This document shows positions 52,940 to 60,948 of a DNA stretch of 64,000 bases, piece after piece; position 1 is the first letter of the stretch, and each line of letters begins with the position of its first letter. The position numbers and the translations under genes are program-made. The notes under the pieces are model-generated. The model was not told the origin of the DNA. It saw only the letters and a list, made by a program, of their open reading frames with translations, and did not search any database. The DNA is from Blastococcus haudaquaticus (lineage in GTDB: Bacteria; Actinomycetota; Actinomycetes; Mycobacteriales; Geodermatophilaceae), in NCBI RefSeq assembly GCF_900230285.1, contig NZ_OCNK01000002.1:434001-498000 (forward strand). Direction: 5' to 3'.

Positions 52940-53802
52940 CGGACCGGCACCGGGATGGTGTGCAGCAGCTCGGCCGCCGTCGCCCGTGCCTGCACCTCGA
53001 CCTCGGCGTGCAGCCGGTGGAACAGCTCCTGCGCCCGCTCGGCGGGCCAGGGGGCGGGGAGCAGCTCGACCGGCAGCCGGGGGTCGGCACGGATCGCCCG
53101 CAGCCACTCGGCCTGCAGCGCCAGCTGGCGGCCGAGCGGGTCGGTGGAGGCGCGGTCCGCGACCCCGCCGTCCCACCGTTCGATGAAAGTCTCGTACCGC
53201 CCGGCCAGCAGCGGCAGGTCCCAGGCGTCGGCCACCATCGCGGCGACGTCCGTGCCGTGGGCCGGGGAGGCGAGGAAGGCACGGACGTGCCGTGCCGCCT
53301 CCAGCCCGTCGAGCAGGCGCTCGACGTCGACGGTCGCCGGCGCCACCCACAGCCCGCCCTGGAGCGGACCGAGGCCGGCCCACAGCAGCCGGGAACGCAG
53401 CTCGTGCCGTTGCCGCTGCCACGACTCCGGCAGCGAGAAACTCAGCAAGGTCCAGCGCCCGTCCCAGTGGCGGTTGACCGCACCGCTGCGCCAGATGCGC
53501 ACGCCACCGTCGGCGAGCACCTCCTCCGAGCGCGGGGTGAGGCCGAAGTACACCGGCCGTCCTCGCCGCTCGCTGACGAGCAGGCCCTTCTTCACCATCC
53601 GTGCGAGGGCCGAACGGGTGGCGTGCGGCGACACCCCGACCCGCTCCATGACGTCGAGGACGCCGGTGGAGGCCACCATCACCGGTCGCCCGAGCACGTG
53701 CACACCGAAGAACGTCAGCAGCACGCTCTCCGGCCGCAGCCCCGGATCCAGCCCGACGACCTCGTCGACCATCGCAGGCGTGGCCATCGCAGGGGTGGCC
53801 AT
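52936..53802 (-). CDS. PaaX-family transcriptional regulator (copy 2)
   Basis: Encodes 288 residues. Same domains as copy 1: winged HTH near 22-90 (LTFFGVHVLGRPVMVASTGVLDVMERVGVSPHATRSALARM), the YFGLTPRSEEVL and WDGRWTLLSFSLPESWQRQRHELRSRLLWAGLGPLQGGLWVAP blocks. The start contains an in-frame tandem repeat, MATPAMATPAM, offering three start codons; the first (53802) has GGAGG upstream and overlaps the permease stop (TGATG). The gene is inside the operon it probably controls, sensing a CoA thioester. Confidence 0.87.
   Translation of the reverse strand: MATPAMATPAMVDEVVGLDPGLRPESVLLTFFGVHVLGRPVMVASTGVLDVMERVGVSPHATRSALARMVKKGLLVSERRGRPVYFGLTPRSEEVLADGGVRIWRSGAVNRHWDGRWTLLSFSLPESWQRQRHELRSRLLWAGLGPLQGGLWVAPATVDVERLLDGLEAARHVRAFLASPAHGTDVAAMVADAWDLPLLAGRYETFIERWDGGVADRASTDPLGRQLALQAEWLRAIRADPRLPVELLPAPWPAERAQELFHRLHAEVEVQARATAAELLHTIPVPVR
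53773..53802 (-). repeat. 15-base tandem duplication at the start of the PaaX copy 2 gene
   Basis: On the minus strand, ATGGCCACCCCTGCG is followed by ATGGCCACGCCTGCG and then ATGGTC, giving three ATG start candidates 15 bases apart, with one mismatch between the copies. It looks like a recent slip-replication event. Confidence 0.7.
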
Positions 53803-55565
53803 CACACCCCTCCGACCCGGGCGCTGACGCCCAGCTTGGACTTCCGGCGGGTGTACGCGAGGACGACGACCAGCACGGTGGCGGTGATCAGCACCAGGAC
53901 CGTCGACAGCGAGGCGAGCAGGGCGAACGAGCCGCTCGTGAACACTTCGAGGATCCGGAACCCCACGACCGGGTTCGCCGTGCCGGCGAGGATGGCCGAC
54001 GCCGTCAGGTCGCCCACGATGCGGATGAAGAGCAACGCCCACCCGGCGACCAGTCCCGGGATCATCAGCGGCACGTACACCTTGCGGAAGGTGCGGGACG
54101 GCCGGGCGCCGGAGATCGCCGAGGCCTCCGGCAGTTCCTTGCCGACGCCGCTCACCGCGGCGTCGGCGGCGATCGACGCCTGCGGCAGGTACAGCGCGAG
54201 GTACCCGATGAGGAGGATCAACAGCGTGCCGGTGAGGTGGAACGGGGCGCCGGCGAGCAGCAGCAGGATGCCGACGGCGATCACCATGTTCGAGATGGCG
54301 GCCGGGAGCTTGACCGCGACGTCGATGCCCTTGGCCAGCGCCGTGCGCTTGCGCGAGACGTAGAGGGCGATCATGGCCGCGCCGAGGATGCCGATCAGGC
54401 CACCGACCAGCCCGAGGAACAAGCTGTTCCGCAGCGCCTTGAGGGTCGTCGCGTCCTCGAACACCGCCTCGGAGACCGCGGCGAAGCTGAGGCTGTCCCA
54501 CGCGATGTCCGGCGTCCAGAAGCCGTTCAGCGAGACCAGCACCAGGGCGAGGATGGGCAGGAGCGTCGAGACGACGACGTACCCGAGCACCAGCAGCCGG
54601 GCCGGCCACTTCCACCCGCCCAGGTCGAGCGTCTTCGCCCGGGCGCCCTTGCCGGCCACGGTGGCGTACCGGCCGCGCCGGAGGATGCGCAGCTGCAGCC
54701 AGTAGGCCAGCCCGACGAAGAGGACGACGAAACCGGACAGACCGATCGCGAGGTCCGTCTGCGGCGGGAAGGTGAACGTCAGCAGCTCGACGATGCGGAC
54801 GGAGATGACGTCGATCCCGGCCGGCGTGCCGATGATGGCCGGGATGGAGAACATGCCGACGCCGAACCAGACGGCCAGCAGGAAGCCGGCACCGAGACTG
54901 GGGGCGACCGCCGGCAGCGTGATCTTCCGCAGCGTGCGGAACGTGCTCGCCCCGGACAGTCGCGACGCCTCCTCGAGTGCCGGGTCGAGGTTGCGCAGCC
55001 CGGCGGAGGCGTTCATGAAGACGAACGGGACGGCGTAGAACGCCATCACCAGGATCAGCCCGTACCAGGAGTTGATGTCCAGCGGGCCCTCGCGCATGTC
55101 CACGCCGAACAGCGCCAGGAAGTCCCGGATCCAGTCGTTGAGCAGCCCGGCCCGCGGTGAGAGCAGCATCGTCCAGCCGACCGCGCCGGCCACCGGGGGC
55201 AGCAGGAACGGCAGGAGCGGAAGGGCGTCGGTCAGCAGGCCCATGCGGGCGTTGGTCCGCTCGTTGAGCCACGCCAGGGCCACCCCGATGACGAACGCGA
55301 GGACCGCGCTGGCCAGGACGAGGACGAACGTGTCGAGCAACAGCTTGCCGAGGTCGGGGATGGCCAGGGTGCGGCGGATCGGGTCGAGGGTGAGCGCACC
55401 GTCGACCCAGAACAGCCGGAGGAGGACGCGCCCCAGCGGGACGACGACGATGGCGATGAGCACGGCCGCGATGAGCAGGGTCACCGCGTCGAACGGGCCG
55501 GGGAGCCGCCGGGCGCGGCGGACCGGCGCCGAGGGGCGGCCGAGGAAGACGTCGGCGGCGCTCAC
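53802..55565 (-). CDS. ABC transporter permease, fused two-half (FbpB/ThiP-like) type
   Basis: Encodes 587 residues with about twelve membrane helices, made of two fused permease halves. Each half contains an EAA loop: LDPALEEASRLSGASTFRTLRKITLP in the first and LPEASAISGARPSRTFRKVYVPLM in the second. This architecture matches iron(III), thiamine, phosphonate or spermidine/putrescine importers. With the ATPase (overlapping GTGA) and the binding protein about 5.7 kb downstream it should form one importer. GTG 55565. Confidence 0.85.
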   Translation of the reverse strand: MSAADVFLGRPSAPVRRARRLPGPFDAVTLLIAAVLIAIVVVPLGRVLLRLFWVDGALTLDPIRRTLAIPDLGKLLLDTFVLVLASAVLAFVIGVALAWLNERTNARMGLLTDALPLLPFLLPPVAGAVGWTMLLSPRAGLLNDWIRDFLALFGVDMREGPLDINSWYGLILVMAFYAVPFVFMNASAGLRNLDPALEEASRLSGASTFRTLRKITLPAVAPSLGAGFLLAVWFGVGMFSIPAIIGTPAGIDVISVRIVELLTFTFPPQTDLAIGLSGFVVLFVGLAYWLQLRILRRGRYATVAGKGARAKTLDLGGWKWPARLLVLGYVVVSTLLPILALVLVSLNGFWTPDIAWDSLSFAAVSEAVFEDATTLKALRNSLFLGLVGGLIGILGAAMIALYVSRKRTALAKGIDVAVKLPAAISNMVIAVGILLLLAGAPFHLTGTLLILLIGYLALYLPQASIAADAAVSGVGKELPEASAISGARPSRTFRKVYVPLMIPGLVAGWALLFIRIVGDLTASAILAGTANPVVGFRILEVFTSGSFALLASLSTVLVLITATVLVVVLAYTRRKSKLGVSARVGGV

Positions 55566-56770
55566 GAGGCCGGCACCATCACCGGCGCAACGGGGACGGA
55601 CGTGCTGCCGGCAGCCGGGTCGGCCGGCTCGTCGACCGGCAGCACGAGCACGTCGTCGGCGTCCACGGAGACCCAGGCCTCCGAGCCGGCCGCGACCAGG
55701 TCCGACCGCGGGCTCCACAGCCGCACGTCGGTCTGGGACGCGCCGACGCTGACCAGGTACTCGGTGTGCGACCCCACGAACAGCGGCGCCTTGACCCGGC
55801 CGGGCCACCGGTTGACCGTCCGGGGCTCGTCCTGGGTGAGGCGGCCCCGCTCGGGCCGCCACATCGCGGCCGCCCGGTCACCGACCGAGAAGCGGTGGCC
55901 GACCGTCGCCCCCACGAACTTCCCGTAGGGCGAGTCGACGACCACGCTGCCGCCGTCGACCGTCGTGACCGTGCCGACGACCTCGTTGATCGCCCCGATG
56001 AACTTCGCCACGTAGCGGGTCGCCGGCCGGTGGTAGATCTCCTGGGGGCTGCCGAACTGCACGATGCGGCCGCTGTCGAGGACGGCGATGCGGTGCGCCA
56101 GTTCCATGGCCTCGGTCTGGTCGTGCGTCACGAACAGCGCCGAGAACCCGAGCTTGCGCTGCATCGAGACCAGCTCGAAGCGGAGCTGCTCGCGGACCTT
56201 GGCGTCGACGTTGGACAGCGGCTCGTCGAAGAGCACGAGCTCGTCGTTGTTGACCAGGGCCCGGGCCAACGCGATCCGCTGCTGCTGGCCGCCGCTCATC
56301 TGGCCCGGGTACTGCTTCTCGAGCTCGCCGACGCCGACCAGCTCGAGCGCCTGCCGCACCCGCCGGGCGATGTCGTCCTTCGCGATCTTGCGCCCGCGCC
56401 GGCTCTGCAGCGGGTAGGCGACGTTCTTGAACGCCGTCATGTGCGGCCACAGGGCGTAGGACTGGAAGATCATGCTGATGTCGCGGCGCTCCGGCGGCAC
56501 GTCCACGCGGTCGGCCGACGAGTAGACGGGCCGTCCGGAGATGCGGATGGACCCCTGGTCGGGTGTCTCGAGGCCGGCGATGGCCCGCAGGAGCGTCGTC
56601 TTGCCGCATCCGCTGGGCCCGAGCAGGACGACGAAGTCGCCCGCCGCGACCTCGAAGGAGACGTCGTCGATCGCATTCACCACCGCCCCGCTCTCGCGGC
56701 GGAAACGCTTCACGAGATTGCTCACCTCCACGACCGGCGTCGAGGAAGCGGTAGGCGTGTCGGGCGTCAT
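55562..56770 (-). CDS. ABC transporter ATP-binding protein (Fe(3+)/spermidine FbpC/PotA type)
   Basis: Encodes 402 residues. Walker A GPSGCGKT (51-58), Q-loop MIFQSYALWPHM, signature MSGGQQQRIALARAL, Walker B LVLFDEPLSNVD, then the switch His in THDQTEAM. A C-terminal TOBE-like domain (about 275-400, VSVGDRAAAMWRPERG, VKAPLFVGSHTEYLV) is regulatory. First gene of the roughly 12.5-kb operon; the promoter must lie in the 179-base gap to the divergent P450. ATG 56770. Confidence 0.87.
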   Translation of the reverse strand: MTPDTPTASSTPVVEVSNLVKRFRRESGAVVNAIDDVSFEVAAGDFVVLLGPSGCGKTTLLRAIAGLETPDQGSIRISGRPVYSSADRVDVPPERRDISMIFQSYALWPHMTAFKNVAYPLQSRRGRKIAKDDIARRVRQALELVGVGELEKQYPGQMSGGQQQRIALARALVNNDELVLFDEPLSNVDAKVREQLRFELVSMQRKLGFSALFVTHDQTEAMELAHRIAVLDSGRIVQFGSPQEIYHRPATRYVAKFIGAINEVVGTVTTVDGGSVVVDSPYGKFVGATVGHRFSVGDRAAAMWRPERGRLTQDEPRTVNRWPGRVKAPLFVGSHTEYLVSVGASQTDVRLWSPRSDLVAAGSEAWVSVDADDVLVLPVDEPADPAAGSTSVPVAPVMVPAS

Positions 56771-56949
56771 CGCGTCGACCTGTCTCTCTGTTCGCGCGGT
56801 GCGAGCTGGGCATTCGAGCGGGTATCGATCAGGCGGCGTTCCGCTTGGGTGATCGGCGTCACGCCTCCCGCTCGTCGCTATGTTTGCCGAATCGACGACG
56901 CCCGTCAACGGTCTGGCGAAAGTGTCGGGATCGGGGATAGCCTCCGTCC
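56771..56949. promoter_or_regulatory. Divergent promoter region of the ABC-led operon and P450 copy 3
   Basis: These 179 bases hold an inverted repeat CGATCA (56826-56831) and TGATCG (56850-56855), 18 bases between arms, in the part nearer the operon start. TGAT-containing repeats are consistent with PaaX binding, but the match is short. A GATAGCCT element 15 bases upstream of the plus-strand ATG could be part of a -10 box. Confidence 0.4.
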
Positions 56950-58152
56950 ATGACTGCGGACGACGCCCGTCGAACGGCCAACGACTTCGATCCCGTGCGC
57001 CCGGGCGAGACGTTCACCAGCGCGCACGAGGAGTACGCCGACCTGCGCTCGCGCTGCCCGATCGCCCGGAGCCAGGAGTACGGCGGCTTCTGGGCGGCGC
57101 TGGGCTACGACGAGGTGCTCACGGTGATCACCGACATCGACCACTTCACGACGTCGAAGCAGAACGCCATCCCGAAGTTCGCGTTCACCGGGGTCCGCCC
57201 GCCGCTGCACCTCGACCCACCGGAGCACATGGCGTACCGGCGGGTGATCAACGCGTTCTTCACGCCGCCGCGGATGCGGCGGCTCGAGTCCTCGGTCCGG
57301 GCGGTCGCCGTCGAGCTCCTCGACCCGCTGATCGACGCCCCCTGGGTCGACGTGTGCAAGGAGTACGCGCACAAGTTCCCCGCGCACGTCTTCGCGCACT
57401 TCTTCAACCTGTCCGTCGACGTCTCCGAGGAGATCAAGAAGGTCAGCGGGACCTACGTCGACGCGATCCAGGTCCTCGACCACGAGGTGGTCAAGAAGCT
57501 CAGCCGGCGGCTGTACGAGATCGCGCAGGACATCATCGACGAGCGCAGGTCAGGCGGGTACGACCCCGCGGAGGACCTCACCGCCGCGCTGCTGGCGGCC
57601 GAGTACCAGGGCGCGCCGCTGCCGGCGGACATGGTGCTCGGCTGCGTCCGTCAGCTGATCGTCACCGGCATGGTCGCGCCGAGCGTGTTCACCGGGAACA
57701 TGTTCGTCCACCTGTCCCGCGACCCGGAACTGCAGGACCGCCTGCGCGCCGACCCGGCGGCGATCCCCGCCGCGATCGAGGAGTTCCTCCGGCTCTACTC
57801 GCCGTACCGCGGCATGGCCCGGACGGCGCGCGAGGACGTCGTGCTCTCCGGCCAGCTTATCCGCAAGGACGATCCCATCGCGCTCGTCTACACCTCCGCC
57901 AACCGGGACGAGCGGGTGTTCCCGGACGGGGAGTCGTTCGTGCTGGACCGGCCGAACATCGACAAGCACATCTCCTTCGGCCGGGGCACCCACAGCTGCC
58001 CCGGCGCGCCACTGGCCCGGATGATGATGCGGATCACCCTGGAGGAGGCGCTGTCCCGCAGCAGCAGCTTCCGGCTGGCCGGCGACCCCGAGATGGCGAT
58101 CTGGGCCGAGTGGGGGACGCGGTCGGTCCCGCTGGACTTCGTCCGCGCCTGA
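56950..58152 (+). CDS. Cytochrome P450 (copy 3)
   Basis: Encodes 400 residues. Haem ligand Cys350 in FGRGTHSCPGAPLAR, ExxR Glu278-Arg281 (EEFLRLYSPYRGMAR), K-helix and HLDPPEHMAYRRVINAFFTPPRM normal. The I-helix site is GMVAPS (240-245), without the acid-Thr pair, as in copy 2, with the same spacing to the Cys. Such variants need different proton delivery or may do one-electron or demethylation chemistry. Divergent from the large operon and convergent with purU. No ferredoxin gene nearby. Confidence 0.85.
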   Translation: MTADDARRTANDFDPVRPGETFTSAHEEYADLRSRCPIARSQEYGGFWAALGYDEVLTVITDIDHFTTSKQNAIPKFAFTGVRPPLHLDPPEHMAYRRVINAFFTPPRMRRLESSVRAVAVELLDPLIDAPWVDVCKEYAHKFPAHVFAHFFNLSVDVSEEIKKVSGTYVDAIQVLDHEVVKKLSRRLYEIAQDIIDERRSGGYDPAEDLTAALLAAEYQGAPLPADMVLGCVRQLIVTGMVAPSVFTGNMFVHLSRDPELQDRLRADPAAIPAAIEEFLRLYSPYRGMARTAREDVVLSGQLIRKDDPIALVYTSANRDERVFPDGESFVLDRPNIDKHISFGRGTHSCPGAPLARMMMRITLEEALSRSSSFRLAGDPEMAIWAEWGTRSVPLDFVRA

Positions 58153-58181
58153 GATCGCAGCGCCCGGTCACCCTCCGCCGC

Positions 58182-59054
58182 TCACTCGAAGACGACGGTC
58201 CGGCCCCCGTGGATGATGACGCGGTTCTCGGTGTGCCAGCGGACCGCGTGCGCGAGGGCCCGGGTCTCCGCCTCCCGGCCCCGGGCAGCGAGCTGCTCGG
58301 GGCTCAGGGAGTGGCCGACCCGCAGCATCTCCTGCTCGATAATCGGCCCCTCGTCCAGGTCGCCGGTGACGTAGTGCGCCGTCGCGCCGATGAACTTCAC
58401 CCCGCGGGCGTGCGCCTGGTGGTACGGGCGGGCCCCCTTGAAGCTGGGCAGCATCGAGTGGTGGATGTTGATCGCCCGGCCCTCGAGCGCCCGGCAGAGG
58501 TCGTCGGTGAGGATCTGCATGTACCGGGCGAGGACGACGAGCTGCACCCGCTCGCGGCGCACGATGTCGAGGAGCGCCGCCTCCGCCTCCGGCTTCGTCT
58601 CACGGGTCACCGGGACGTGGTGGAAGGGCACGCCGTAGAAGTCGGCGGTGCTCTTCAGGTCCGGGTGGTTGGAGACGATCGCGACGACGTCGAGGTTCAG
58701 CTCACCGACCGAGTTGCGGAACAGCAGGTCGTTGAGGCAGTGCGCGTACTGGCTGACCATGATGAGGACGCGCTGGCGCTCGGCGGCGTCGGCGATCCGC
58801 CACGTCATCCCGAAGCGCTGGGCGATCTCCTCGAAGGCCCCGCACAGGTGGCCGAAATCGAGCGGTGCGCCGTCGACGTGCGCGAACTCGACCCGCATGT
58901 AGAACATGCCGCTGGTGAGGCTGTCGAACTGGTGGCTCTCGACGATGGTGCACTGCTCCTGCACGAGCAGTGCCGACACCGCGTGCACGATCCCCGGCGC
59001 GTCCTGGCAGGACAGCACCAGGACGCCGTGCTGCGCGTCCGCGGGCCGCATCAT
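58182..59054 (-). CDS. purU: Formyltetrahydrofolate deformylase PurU
   Basis: Encodes 290 residues: an N-terminal ACT domain (1-85, VLVLSCQDAPGIVHAVSALLVQEQCTIVESHQF) and a formyltransferase-like domain with INIHHSMLPSFKGARPYHQAHARGVKFIGATAHYVTGDLDEGPIIEQE carrying the Asn-His-Asp catalytic set. It hydrolyses 10-formyl-THF to formate plus THF. AGGAGG lies five bases before the first of two adjacent ATG codons. In a catabolic region with P450s it may dispose of one-carbon units from O-demethylation; purine-balance housekeeping is the alternative. Confidence 0.92.
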   Translation of the reverse strand: MMRPADAQHGVLVLSCQDAPGIVHAVSALLVQEQCTIVESHQFDSLTSGMFYMRVEFAHVDGAPLDFGHLCGAFEEIAQRFGMTWRIADAAERQRVLIMVSQYAHCLNDLLFRNSVGELNLDVVAIVSNHPDLKSTADFYGVPFHHVPVTRETKPEAEAALLDIVRRERVQLVVLARYMQILTDDLCRALEGRAINIHHSMLPSFKGARPYHQAHARGVKFIGATAHYVTGDLDEGPIIEQEMLRVGHSLSPEQLAARGREAETRALAHAVRWHTENRVIIHGGRTVVFE

Positions 59055-59265
59055 TGCGCCTCCTACTGATCGGAGCCCGAGGCCGTATCGCCGGCCCGCG
59101 GGACAGTTCTGTGGTGACCCTAGACACAGGAGCCGGGCTGTGAATCCTGCAGATGACGCCTGCCGCCCGGCGGGAGGTGTACCGCGGCCGCGACAATCGA
59201 CGCGGGCGGTGCGTCCCGCGGTGGGCGACGATTCCCTCACGCCGGCAGAAGCACCTGGAGGACGA

Positions 59266-59895
59266 GTGGCCCCGATGTTCGCCCGATCCACCACGATCCA
59301 CGGGCACCCGGATGCGATGGACGCGACGACCGCCCACGTCCGCGAGGTGGCGATGCCGGCGCTCCGCGCGCTGGACGGCTGCGTGGGCCTGTCCATGCTC
59401 GCCGACCGCGACACGGGCCGCTGCATCGTCACCACGTCGTGGCGCGACGAGGCGGTGATGCGCTCCAGCCAGGACGTCGTCCGGTCCTCCGCGGGACGCA
59501 CCGCCGAGATCCTGGGCGGGCCGCCGGAGCTTCAGGAGTGGGAGATCGCCGCGATGCACCGGGTCGACGAGGCCCACCCGGGTTCCCGTTCGCGGGTGAC
59601 CTGGCTCCGCACCGCGCCTGACGCCGTCGACCGCGCCGTCGACGCCGTCCGCCTGTCCCTGATGCCGAAGCTGGACGACCTGCCCGGGTTCAGCAGCGTG
59701 AGCGTGATGGTCCGCCGGAGCGAGGGGCTCACCGTGGCCGCCATCGCCTACGACAGCGCCGCGCACCTGCAGCAGGCGGGCGAGGGAGCCCGGGAGTTCC
59801 GGGAGGAGTTCGCCCCCGCCATGGGCATCCAGGTCGTCGACACCGCCGAGTTCGACGTCGCGATCGCGCACCTGCGGGTGCCCGAGACCAACTGA
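59266..59895 (+). CDS. Hypothetical protein with two ABM-like (dimeric alpha-beta barrel) halves
   Basis: Encodes 209 residues that look like two tandem antibiotic-biosynthesis-monooxygenase-type folds (MFARSTTIHGHPDAMDATTAHVREVAMPALRALDGCVGLSML and a matching second half from about residue 110, VDRAVDAVRLSLMPKLDDLPGFSSVSVMV). No catalytic residues can be named. GTG 59266 has GGAGG four bases upstream, better than the ATG at 59275. A perfect hairpin follows the stop. Possibly a haem- or quinol-handling protein of the aromatic region (inference). Confidence 0.55.
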   Translation: MAPMFARSTTIHGHPDAMDATTAHVREVAMPALRALDGCVGLSMLADRDTGRCIVTTSWRDEAVMRSSQDVVRSSAGRTAEILGGPPELQEWEIAAMHRVDEAHPGSRSRVTWLRTAPDAVDRAVDAVRLSLMPKLDDLPGFSSVSVMVRRSEGLTVAAIAYDSAAHLQQAGEGAREFREEFAPAMGIQVVDTAEFDVAIAHLRVPETN

Positions 59896-59902
59896 GCGCC
59901 TC

Positions 59903-59930
59903 CCCCGGCGCGTGCGTCAGCGCGCCGGGG
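59903..59930. terminator. Bidirectional hairpin between the ABM-like gene and ligJ-like gene
   Basis: CCCCGGCGCG (59903-59912) and CGCGCCGGGG (59921-59930) form a perfect ten-base stem with an eight-base loop containing the stop region of the minus-strand gene. Confidence 0.6.
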
Positions 59931-60948
59931 TGTCCAGATGCGCCTCGAGCCGTGGGTAGACGCGGCGGACGTTGCTCTCGAACACCGCCGCGCGTGCGTC
60001 GTCGTCGAGGGCCCCGTTCGCGACGGCGGCCTCGACGTAGCGCCGGGTGTCGTCGTAGTGGTGGCCGGTCCGGGGGTCGATCCCGCGCACCGCTCCCACC
60101 ATCTCCGACCCGAACAGGACGTTGCGGGTGTCCACCACGTCGAGCAGCAGGTCGATGCCGGGCTGGTGGTAGACGCAGGTGTCGAAGTAGACGTTGCCCA
60201 TCACGTTGGTCTCGACCGGCGGCTGACCCAGCATGTCCGCCAGCCCGCGGTAGCGGCCCCAGTGGTAGGGCGCCGCTCCCCCGCCGTGCGGGATGACCAG
60301 CCGCAGATCGGGCAGGTCGCCGAAGAGGTCGCCCTGGACGAGCTGCATGAACGCCGTCGTGTCGGCGTTGATGTAGTACGCGCCGGTCGCGTGGAACACC
60401 GGCGTCGCCGACGCCGACACGTGCACCATCGCCGGCACGTCGAGCTCGACCATCGCCTCGTAGACCGGGTACCAGCTGCGGTCGGTCAGACGTGGGGAGG
60501 TCCAGAACCCGCCGCTGGGGTCGGGGTTGAGGTTGCAGCCGACGAAACCGAGCTCCTCCACGCACCGGCGCAGCTCGGCGATCGAGGCCTGCAGGTCCGC
60601 GCCGGGCGACTGCGGCAGCTGCGCCACCGGGACGAAGCGGCCCGGGTAGAGCGTCGCCACCCGGTGCACCAGGTCGTTGCAGCGACGCGACCACTCCAGG
60701 CTCACCGCCGCGTCACCGACGTGGTGCGCCATCGCCGAGGCGCGCGGCGAGAAGAGGGTGACGTCGATCCCCCGCTCGTCCATCAGCCGCAGCTGGCTCG
60801 ACTCGATGGTCTCGCGGATCTCGTCGTCGCTGATGCTCGGGTAGGCCGGTGGCGTCGTCCCGGCCTGCCAGGCCGACACCTGCTGCTCGCGCCAGGCGGT
60901 GTGCGCCGCCGGCGCCGTCGTGTAGTGGCCGTGGCAGTCGATGATCAT
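59917..60948 (-). CDS. ligJ: 4-Oxalomesaconate hydratase, LigJ-type amidohydrolase
   Basis: Encodes 343 residues. It begins MIIDCHGHYTTAP, with the metal-binding HGH (6-8) and the LigJ-specific start, followed by RGIDVTLFSPRAS, GCNLNPDPSGG, VIPHGGGAAPYHWGRYRGLADMLG and FGSEMVGAVRGIDPRTGHHYDDTRRYVE. LigJ adds water to 4-oxalomesaconate giving 4-carboxy-4-hydroxy-2-oxoadipate in the protocatechuate 4,5-cleavage and gallate pathways. It is the last gene of an operon with LigU- and LigK-type genes, which supports the pathway. ATGA overlap with the upstream gene. Confidence 0.82.
   Translation of the reverse strand: MIIDCHGHYTTAPAAHTAWREQQVSAWQAGTTPPAYPSISDDEIRETIESSQLRLMDERGIDVTLFSPRASAMAHHVGDAAVSLEWSRRCNDLVHRVATLYPGRFVPVAQLPQSPGADLQASIAELRRCVEELGFVGCNLNPDPSGGFWTSPRLTDRSWYPVYEAMVELDVPAMVHVSASATPVFHATGAYYINADTTAFMQLVQGDLFGDLPDLRLVIPHGGGAAPYHWGRYRGLADMLGQPPVETNVMGNVYFDTCVYHQPGIDLLLDVVDTRNVLFGSEMVGAVRGIDPRTGHHYDDTRRYVEAAVANGALDDDARAAVFESNVRRVYPRLEAHLDTPAR

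Noticed and set aside
47020-56770. Reading the ABC genes as an iron(III) uptake system
   Set aside because: The family match alone does not fix the ligand; the genes are embedded among catabolic genes, and no siderophore or iron-regulation gene is present, so no iron claim is made.
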